From the NCBI GenBank assembly GCA_964639935.1, contig CAZXGT010000086.1, forward strand, positions 1 through 9,750: a stretch of 9,750 nucleotides of DNA, written 5' to 3'. This DNA comes from CALNYS01 sp964639935. GTDB lineage: Bacteria; Planctomycetota; Phycisphaerae; Phycisphaerales; UBA1924. Both the position numbers and the translations under genes were made by a program. Below the pieces are notes generated by a model, which worked only from the letters and a program-made list of their open reading frames with translations, did not search any database and had not been told where the DNA came from. Shown here piece after piece: positions 4,799 to 9,750 of this stretch. Position 1 is the stretch's first letter; every line of letters begins with the position of its first letter.

Positions 4799-6205
4799 TC
4801 AGAAGTCGAGCACGAAGACGACGAGCAGGATGATGCTCTCGATCACGAGCAGCGCGAGCATGACCTGAACAATCGGCGAGGAGAGCGGCGAGGGCGGACG
4901 CGACTTGTCCTGCGGGATCTCGGCCTCGACGCGCTCGACCTCTTCGGCGATGCCCGAGAGCGAGACTTCGGGGACGTCCTGCTTGGCGAGGATCGGGTCG
5001 TCGCCCTTCTGGACCGCCTTGAGGTCGTTGATGAGGTCGCGGGCGTTCTGATACCGCTCCTTGACGCCTTTGGCCATCATCATCTCGATGACCTGGCTGA
5101 TCCCTGCGCTGAGCTTGGGGTTGACGTGGTCGGGCGGGGTCAGCTCGGCCTTGAGGTGACGCTTCATGACCTCGGCGGGGCTCTTGCCGTCGAAGGGGAC
5201 CGATCCGGTGACCATGTGGAAGAGCGTGGCGCCGAGGGAGTAGATATCGGCGGCGGGGCTGATCTCCTTCTCGCCGCGGATCTGCTCGGGGCTGATGTAG
5301 TACGGGGTGCCGAAGGCCTTGCCGGCCTCGGCCTCGGCGGCCTCGAGATCGGTCACGGCGCGGGCGAGGCCCATATCGGCGAGCTTCGCGACGCCGCCCC
5401 TGGTGAGCATGATGTTCTTGGGCTTGACGTCGCGGTGGATGAGCCCGCGGTCGTGGGCGTGCTCGAGCGCTTCGGCGACCTGGAGAATGATCTCGATCGC
5501 GGTCTTCTCATCGAGACGCTTGCGCTCGACGACGAGGTCGTGGACGGTGGCGCCCTCGACGTACTCCATGACGAAGTAGTGGAACTCGCCGGCCTGGCCC
5601 ACGTCGTAGGCCTGCACGATGTTCGGGTGGTTCAGCGCCGCCGCGGCGCGTCCCTCGGCGTAGAAGCGGCGGATGAAGTCGGCGTTGTTGCTGAAGCGGC
5701 GGGGGAGCACCTTGATCGCGACCGTGCGGTCGAGCGAGAGCTGCTTGGCCTTGAACACGGTGGCCATGGCGCCCGCGCCGAGCTTGCCGATGATCGAGTA
5801 CCCGGGGATCTGCTGACCGGATCGCTCGGCCTCAACCATGCCCTTGAGGCGCGCGAGCTGATTCGGCGTGACGACGGACTGATCGATGAGCAGGTCGGCG
5901 AGCGACTTGTCGCTCACATCCTCGGCGCCCTTCTCGCGCCGCGCGGCGATGACCCTCTGCACCTCGGCGTTGGTCGCGAAGCCCTGTTCGATGACCATCC
6001 GGCCGAGAATGGTGTCGTAGCTCGTCGCGCCCCTGGACCCGCCCTTGGAGCCCGACTTTGAGCCGCTCTTTGACGCGGCGTCGCCCGCGGCGGTGTCGCC
6101 CGCGACGGCGACGGACCGCTTCTCGCCCGGGCGATCGCTCCCCTCGCGACCCTCGGGCTGGCCCTTGGGGTTCTCGGGGTCGGGTTGAGCGGGATGGTTC
6201 GTCAT
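4799..6205 (-). CDS. Tail-anchored Hanks-type Ser/Thr protein kinase with N-terminal MshEN/GspE-N-like region (468 aa)
   Basis: Residues 1-62 are a polar linker rich in Gly, Ser, Pro and Lys. Residues 66-121 hold two related half-motifs, ILGRMVIEQGFATNAEV and SLADLLIDQSVVTPNQL, like the MshEN/GspE N-terminal fold. The kinase domain spans about 136-400. It has a nucleotide loop LGAGAMA (142-148), VAIK with Lys165, helix-C Glu184, HRDVKPKN with catalytic Asp259 and Asn264, DMG with Mg-binding Asp277, the activation-segment end SPE (305-307), and DIYSLG with Asp320. All residues needed for catalysis are present. Two variants stand out: Ala replaces the third loop glycine, and DMG replaces DFG, the latter seen in other planctomycete kinases. 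Residues 445-466 form one hydrophobic helix with only two residues after it, so the kinase is predicted to be cytosolic and C-terminally tail-anchored, with no outside sensor domain. The upstream stretch has little Shine-Dalgarno signal. The gene is divergent from the epimerase gene. Confidence 0.95.
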   Translation of the reverse strand: MTNHPAQPDPENPKGQPEGREGSDRPGEKRSVAVAGDTAAGDAASKSGSKSGSKGGSRGATSYDTILGRMVIEQGFATNAEVQRVIAARREKGAEDVSDKSLADLLIDQSVVTPNQLARLKGMVEAERSGQQIPGYSIIGKLGAGAMATVFKAKQLSLDRTVAIKVLPRRFSNNADFIRRFYAEGRAAAALNHPNIVQAYDVGQAGEFHYFVMEYVEGATVHDLVVERKRLDEKTAIEIILQVAEALEHAHDRGLIHRDVKPKNIMLTRGGVAKLADMGLARAVTDLEAAEAEAGKAFGTPYYISPEQIRGEKEISPAADIYSLGATLFHMVTGSVPFDGKSPAEVMKRHLKAELTPPDHVNPKLSAGISQVIEMMMAKGVKERYQNARDLINDLKAVQKGDDPILAKQDVPEVSLSGIAEEVERVEAEIPQDKSRPPSPLSSPIVQVMLALLVIESIILLVVFVLDF

Positions 6206-6308
6206 GGGGTTCGTGGACCCGGGAGCGGCCGCGACCGTGGCGGCAAGCTAAATCGCGCCGCAAGAGGTGTCAACGACGGACTCGCCTCCCTCGAGCAGCC
6301 TCCGCTCG

Positions 6309-6314
6309 TAGCAT
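6309..6314 (+). promoter_or_regulatory. Possible -10 element directly before the epimerase gene
   Basis: TAGCAT matches 4 of 6 positions of TATAAT and ends 5 nt before the ATG at 6320. Transcription would start at or next to the start codon. There is no clear -35 element and no Shine-Dalgarno sequence here, which would fit a leaderless mRNA. This is tentative. Confidence 0.25.
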
Positions 6315-6319
6315 AGGTC

Positions 6320-7243
6320 ATGCGCATCGCACTCACCGGCGCCTCGGGGTTTATCGGGTCGGCCGCGGCTCGCGCCATCGCTTCGGCGGGGCACGAGGTC
6401 GTGGCGCTGGTCAGGCCTACCTCCGAGACGAAGCATCTCCGATCCACTGTGACACGGTTCGTGACCGGCGACCAGCGGGATCCCTCAACATGGCGGGAAC
6501 TGGTCGATGGCGCCGACGCCGTCATCCACAACGCCGTGGACTGGGCGGCCCTCCGCGGCGGTGATCTCCTGAAGCACCTCGAGGAGAACGTCGTGGGCTC
6601 GGTGGGGCTCCTCGAGACCGCGCGAGAGGCGGGCGTCGAGCGATTCCTCTTCGTCTCGAGCGTCGCGACGCATCACGACATCCGCCCGCGATGGGACGGC
6701 GTGATCGACGAGGACCACCCCCTCCGTCCGGCCTCGCTCTATGGCGCCTCCAAGGCCGCGGTCGAGCCCTTCCTCTGGCACGCCCACTATCAGCACGGGA
6801 TGCATACGGCGGCTGTCCGGCCCGCGGGCGTTTACGGCGTCGAGCCGGTGAAGCTGGAGCGATCGATCGGCTACGGGCCCGTGAAGGACGTGCTCGACCA
6901 GACGCCGGTGACGCCCGAGAACCACCCCGGGGGCGGCAAGTTCGTGCACGTCGACGACGTGGCGCTCGCGATGCTGCGGGCCGTGGAACGCGACGGGGCC
7001 GCCGGGCGGGCGTTCAATCTCGCGGATTGCTACGCCAAGCGGACGCGGTTCGCCGAGCACGCCGCGGCGATCACCGGGGCCGACGCCTCGCTTGTGACGC
7101 CTGATGAAGGCCCGCGGGCCACGAACCGATTCAGCAAGGCGGCGACGCAGGAGGTCCTCGGCGTCGGCCTCGACCGCGGAGACGAGGGGCTGCGGCGGTA
7201 TGTCGGAGAGCTCATCGAAGCGATTCGAGAGCGAGAGGGGTGA
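6320..7243 (+). CDS. NAD(P)-dependent epimerase/dehydratase, extended SDR family (307 aa)
   Basis: An extended short-chain dehydrogenase/reductase. The Rossmann nucleotide-binding motif TGASGFIG covers residues 6-13. The catalytic serine region FVSSVA has Ser113/Ser114, and the YGASK motif supplies Tyr141 and Lys145. A further RPAGVYG motif (167-173) and FVHVDDVALAML (208-219) are typical of NAD-dependent epimerase/dehydratase (PF01370) proteins. Such enzymes act on nucleotide sugars, dihydroflavonol-like compounds or other hydroxy/keto substrates; the C-terminal substrate domain does not let me choose. It is complete and normal in length, with no signal peptide, so it should be cytosolic. 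It is divergent from the kinase gene with a 114-bp gap, and no Shine-Dalgarno sequence precedes the ATG. The DUF1573 gene follows 154 nt later and appears to be a separate unit. Confidence 0.92.
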   Translation: MRIALTGASGFIGSAAARAIASAGHEVVALVRPTSETKHLRSTVTRFVTGDQRDPSTWRELVDGADAVIHNAVDWAALRGGDLLKHLEENVVGSVGLLETAREAGVERFLFVSSVATHHDIRPRWDGVIDEDHPLRPASLYGASKAAVEPFLWHAHYQHGMHTAAVRPAGVYGVEPVKLERSIGYGPVKDVLDQTPVTPENHPGGGKFVHVDDVALAMLRAVERDGAAGRAFNLADCYAKRTRFAEHAAAITGADASLVTPDEGPRATNRFSKAATQEVLGVGLDRGDEGLRRYVGELIEAIREREG

Positions 7244-7304
7244 ACCGACGGCCCCCGCGGGCGTTCTACCGGGGGAGAAATCGGCGGCGCTGGCCACGGA
7301 GTCG

Positions 7305-7312
7305 GCTAGGAT
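7305..7312 (+). promoter_or_regulatory. Candidate -10 element for the DUF1573 redox operon
   Basis: GCTAGGAT is identical to the octamer at 37-44. Transcription from it would start near 7319, so the C-rich repeat array would form the 5' leader. No -35 element close to consensus is visible. Confidence 0.3.
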
Positions 7313-7333
7313 CGCGTATTCAGGTCCGTTCCG

Positions 7334-7386
7334 CCCCCTGTCCCGACCCGACCCGACCTGTCCCGACCCGTTCTGTCCCGACCCGA
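7334..7386. repeat. CCCGA-type pentanucleotide array with G-quadruplex potential on the minus strand
   Basis: From 7337 to 7386 the sequence reads as ten consecutive 5-nt units, mostly CCCGA with variants CCCGT, CCTGT and TCTGT. The 13-mer CTGTCCCGACCCG recurs exactly at 7338, 7358 and 7373. There are eight C-runs of three or more between 7334 and 7384, separated by 2, 2, 2, 2, 3, 7 and 7 nt. The minus strand therefore satisfies the G3+N1-7 quadruplex pattern, enough for two side-by-side quadruplexes. The array ends at the Shine-Dalgarno sequence of the DUF1573 gene. Confidence 0.85.
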
Positions 7387-7397
7387 GGAGAGCTCGC

Positions 7398-8432
7398 ATG
7401 AAACGGATCATCACGACGTGTCTCGCGCTGGCGGCGATCGCCGGCCCGGCGTTCGCCCAAACCGCCAGCCCGGCCCGCGCGGAGCGGAAGGCCCCGAGCG
7501 CCGAGCACAGGATCGCCACCGACCCCGAAAGGCTGGACGCCGGATGGCTCCGCCCGGGCGAAACGGGCGAGCGAACGGTCCGCGTCGTGAACACGAGCGG
7601 CGGCGTGGTCAATCTGCTCCGCGTGACGAGCAGCTGCTCGTGCACCGTGCCCGAGCTTGAGGACGATCAGAAGATCCTCCGCCCGGGCGAGAGCGTCGAG
7701 CTCGAGATCGGGCTCAAGGCGACGGCGAACCCGGGCCCGATGCAGCAGCGCGTCTACATCTGGTACGAGGGATCCCGGGCGCCGTATGAGCTTCTGGTCT
7801 CCGCCGATGTCTCTCACGCCGTCAAGGCGGATCCGGCGTTCGTGATGCTGCTCGGACAGAAGACCGGGCGGATCAAGCTCTCGTCGCTCGACGGTCGTCC
7901 CTTTCGCGTGCTGAGCGCTGACGGACGCGAGCCGGAGCTGACCGACGAGGCGGGCGACCCGATCGACGCCTCAAAGCGCATCGAGGAGGCCTATGTCTCC
8001 TTCGACTACGAGGGCGTCGCACCTCGGGATCTCTCCCGCTGGTTCGTGATTGAGACCGATCACCCCGAGGCGACCGAGCTCCCGCTGCGCGTGATCCATC
8101 AGAGCCTGTACCAGACCGACGCGCGGCAGACGTGGAACCTCGCGACCGATCGGGTGATCCTCGGACGCATGCAGCCGGGGGACGAGGCGACGAAGGAGCT
8201 TCGGCTCAAGATGGTCGCCAGCCCCGACGACGTCACGGGGTTGTCGATCGATGACGAAGCGATCGACGCCGAGATTCTGGAAAAACGCGTCGAAGGCCGA
8301 GAGATCGTGCTCAAGGTGCGATTCGTGGCGACGGGCGCGAGGACCGGGCTCATCAAGGCGCGTCTCGCGGTCGAGGCGGAGGGCCAGACGCAGGAGGCGG
8401 ATGTGATCGTCCGCGTGGAGGAGTTGCAGTGA
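7398..8432 (+). CDS. Secreted DUF1573 domain protein (344 aa)
   Basis: The N-terminal MKRIITTCLALAAIAGPAFA is a Sec signal peptide with probable cleavage after Ala20 (AFA|QT). The first mature domain (about 43-140) is a DUF1573-type Ig-like fold: VVNTSGGVVNLLRVTSSCSCTVP followed by LRPGESVELEIGLKA, with the hallmark Cys80-Ser-Cys82 pair. A second beta-rich region (about 250-340) repeats the pattern without cysteines. Cys80 and Cys82 are the only cysteines in the mature protein. DUF1573 function is not established; in Planctomycetes and Bacteroidetes such genes often lie beside MauE/thioredoxin-type genes. ATG 7398 is preceded by GAGGAG (7385-7390) with 7-nt spacing; the open frame upstream to 7104 overlaps the epimerase gene and is not used. 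The stop overlaps the next start by 4 nt (8429-8432), and GGAGGAG at 8417-8423 serves the next gene, so translation of the two is probably coupled. Confidence 0.9.
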   Translation: MKRIITTCLALAAIAGPAFAQTASPARAERKAPSAEHRIATDPERLDAGWLRPGETGERTVRVVNTSGGVVNLLRVTSSCSCTVPELEDDQKILRPGESVELEIGLKATANPGPMQQRVYIWYEGSRAPYELLVSADVSHAVKADPAFVMLLGQKTGRIKLSSLDGRPFRVLSADGREPELTDEAGDPIDASKRIEEAYVSFDYEGVAPRDLSRWFVIETDHPEATELPLRVIHQSLYQTDARQTWNLATDRVILGRMQPGDEATKELRLKMVASPDDVTGLSIDDEAIDAEILEKRVEGREIVLKVRFVATGARTGLIKARLAVEAEGQTQEADVIVRVEELQ

Positions 8433-9750
8433 GCGCAATCTCGGCGGAGTCGGCGAAGAGTCACGAGGCGTCGCGCCCGGGTCGATGGGGCGCGGGCCCG
8501 AGCCCGGCGGCGATGCTGGCGCTCGCGATCGTCTCGGCGCTCCTGCTGCTCACGGCGGCGGCGTTCAAGATCATCGCGTTCTTCAATGAGAGCGCGGCAG
8601 CCGCGGGAGCGCGGGAGACCATGGGCAGCGAGGCCGCCGGGCCGGCGCTCTCGACGCTGCTGCTCCCGGTCGCGGAGATCGTCATCGCCTTCGGCATCCT
8701 CTGGTTCCGCCGGAAGGCGTGGCTGTGGGCGCTGGCCTCGATCCTCTTCGGCTCCTTCGCGGGCTACACGTTCCTGCTGATGGTGCGCGGCGAGGCGAGC
8801 TGCGGGTGCTTCGGCAACATCGGGACGCCGCCATGGGTGATGTTCACGGTCGATACGATCCTCGCGGTGCTCTGGGCGATGCTGGCGGGGAGCGCGTGGG
8901 GCTACCTGAACCGCCGCGGGACGATCCTGACGCTCGCCGGCGCCGGAGCGCTCCTCGGCGGCGCGTACGCGAGCGCTTCGACCGACGCGCCCGTCGATGA
9001 GTTCATCAACCCCGTGCAGCAGCTCATGAGGCTGCGCGTGATGGCCCCGGCCAACAGCACCGAGCGCGACGCGGCGACGTACCTGATCTACGTCTACCAA
9101 GAGACCTGCCCCCGGTGCCAGGAGCACTACCCGAGCATGAAGCGGTACGTCGACGCGACGTGGAACGACCCGGACATGCGGGGCATGCTGCTTGAGATCT
9201 CGCAGCTCGAGGCCCTGGGCGCCGCCTCGGGCGTCGAGCTGCCGCGCCACGCGTGGGAGGACATCCCGACGACGCTCGTGGTCAGCGGCGGGCGCGTGCT
9301 CGAGCGCTTCGGCGCCGGACAGACGCCCGATCCCGGCGAGGTCTACGAGCGCTACACCTCGCGCGACTACGAGACCGTGCTCGCGAACATGAGGCAGCCT
9401 CCGAGCGACGACGAGACGCCCCCGGGCATGACCACGCCGGAGGAAGACCGCACGGTCGAGCGAGCGATCATCGTCGATCGTCTCGCGCAGGTGCGCGGTC
9501 AGGACGGCGACCAGCGTTTCGCCGAGATCTTCCGGGATCCCCCCGGAGGCGTGCGTCACCTGCTCTACGCCCACACCAACTGCGCCACCTGCATCCAGCA
9601 CCGCAAGGAGATGCTCGAGCTCCAGCAGGCCGAGATGCTCGACGGCCTCGAGCTGCACTTTGCCATGATCGAGCTGCTCGAGAGCGACGGCGTGCCCGCG
9701 AACCTCTGGGGCGGGTCGCACGCGGCCCTGCTCTTTGACGGCGGCCAGCT
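8429..9750 (+). CDS. MauE/DoxX-like redox membrane protein fused to two thioredoxin-like domains (partial, first 440 aa)
   Basis: The frame is open from GTG 8429 to the window edge. Five hydrophobic segments lie near residues 27-52, 73-93, 97-118, 135-155 and 164-182. Basic residues R16/R19, R94-R95-K96 and R162-R163 would be cytoplasmic. The SCGCFG motif (Cys125, Cys127), a MauE-family hallmark usually followed by PW and VD as here, then faces the periplasm. Residues 215-300 look like a thioredoxin fold with CPRC (227-230) and a cis-proline-type IPT (279-281). After an acidic, Pro-rich linker (about 322-345), a second such domain has CATC (385-388) and is cut by the edge. MauE is needed for disulfide formation in methylamine dehydrogenase; here a thiol-redox role on exported proteins, perhaps the adjacent DUF1573 protein, is inferred. 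GTG is favoured by GGAGGAG (8417-8423) 5 nt upstream and by the 4-nt overlap with the previous stop. Confidence 0.85.
   Translation, partial: MSAISAESAKSHEASRPGRWGAGPSPAAMLALAIVSALLLLTAAAFKIIAFFNESAAAAGARETMGSEAAGPALSTLLLPVAEIVIAFGILWFRRKAWLWALASILFGSFAGYTFLLMVRGEASCGCFGNIGTPPWVMFTVDTILAVLWAMLAGSAWGYLNRRGTILTLAGAGALLGGAYASASTDAPVDEFINPVQQLMRLRVMAPANSTERDAATYLIYVYQETCPRCQEHYPSMKRYVDATWNDPDMRGMLLEISQLEALGAASGVELPRHAWEDIPTTLVVSGGRVLERFGAGQTPDPGEVYERYTSRDYETVLANMRQPPSDDETPPGMTTPEEDRTVERAIIVDRLAQVRGQDGDQRFAEIFRDPPGGVRHLLYAHTNCATCIQHRKEMLELQQAEMLDGLELHFAMIELLESDGVPANLWGGSHAALLFDGGQ

Noticed and set aside
4730..6061. A 443-codon plus-strand open frame
   Set aside because: It is antisense to the kinase gene, which has every catalytic motif. 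The plus frame is a low-complexity shadow.
7252..7277. Inverted repeat of C and G runs after the epimerase gene as a terminator
   Set aside because: CCCCCG and CGGGGG can pair over a 12-nt loop, but no T-run follows. Not an intrinsic terminator on sequence grounds.
7334..7386. CRISPR-like array
   Set aside because: Units are only 5 nt (13 nt for the longest exact copy), without spacers of 25-40 nt and without cas genes.
6485..7645. A 386-codon minus-strand open frame
   Set aside because: It spans the antisense of the epimerase gene, the intergenic repeat and part of the DUF1573 gene. No recognisable motif or ribosome site.
8099..9721. A 540-codon open frame on the minus strand
   Set aside because: It lies antisense to the DUF1573 and MauE-thioredoxin genes. 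Its translation is an Arg/Ala/His/Glu-rich shadow without motifs, while the plus-strand frames show signal peptide, SCSC, CxxC and Shine-Dalgarno signals.
1..9750. Phage defence system, insertion sequence or prophage
   Set aside because: No transposase, integrase, nuclease, helicase or phage structural motif is present in any frame with coding character, and no terminal inverted repeats were seen.

Overview
The window is GC-rich chromosomal DNA with densely packed, conventional bacterial genes. The gene set suggests a planctomycete, most likely of the Phycisphaerae type. The clues are a prepilin-like protein with a GFTLIELLVVISIIALLIG signature and no pilus genes nearby, a short histone-H1/Hc1-like protein, a Hanks-type Ser/Thr kinase with a DMG motif, and a DUF1573 protein next to a MauE-type redox membrane protein. 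This placement is inferred from protein families only; no rRNA or other phylogenetic marker is present.

Layout. Positions 107-839 (+) hold a small Hc1-like DNA-binding protein followed by a FabZ-type hotdog dehydratase. Positions 870-2087 (-) hold a DegT/DnrJ/EryC1/StrS PLP-dependent aminotransferase. Positions 2225-2431 (+) hold an unrecognised 68-residue protein. Positions 2474-2644 hold a complete tRNA transcription unit: promoter, tRNA-Gln(CUG) and strong intrinsic terminator. It converges on a secreted prepilin-like protein (2762-3868, -) that has its own bidirectional terminator. A 436-bp non-coding gap (3869-4304) with several inverted repeats follows. Then come a RidA-family protein (4305-4769, +), a tail-anchored Ser/Thr kinase with a MshEN/GspE-N-like region (4799-6205, -), an NAD(P)-dependent epimerase (6320-7243, +), and a two-gene redox operon that runs off the right edge (7398 to beyond 9750, +).

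Most of the window looks like unrelated housekeeping and accessory genes. The right end is the most cohesive unit. A secreted DUF1573 protein carrying a Cys-Ser-Cys motif overlaps by 4 nt the start of a polytopic MauE-like protein. That second protein carries a periplasm-facing CGC motif and two CxxC thioredoxin-like domains, so it looks like a single-chain thiol-redox relay. The unit sits behind a C-rich pentanucleotide array whose opposite strand has eight G-runs able to form G-quadruplexes. This membrane-redox gene is open to the window edge, so its product is seen only as a 440-residue N-terminal part.
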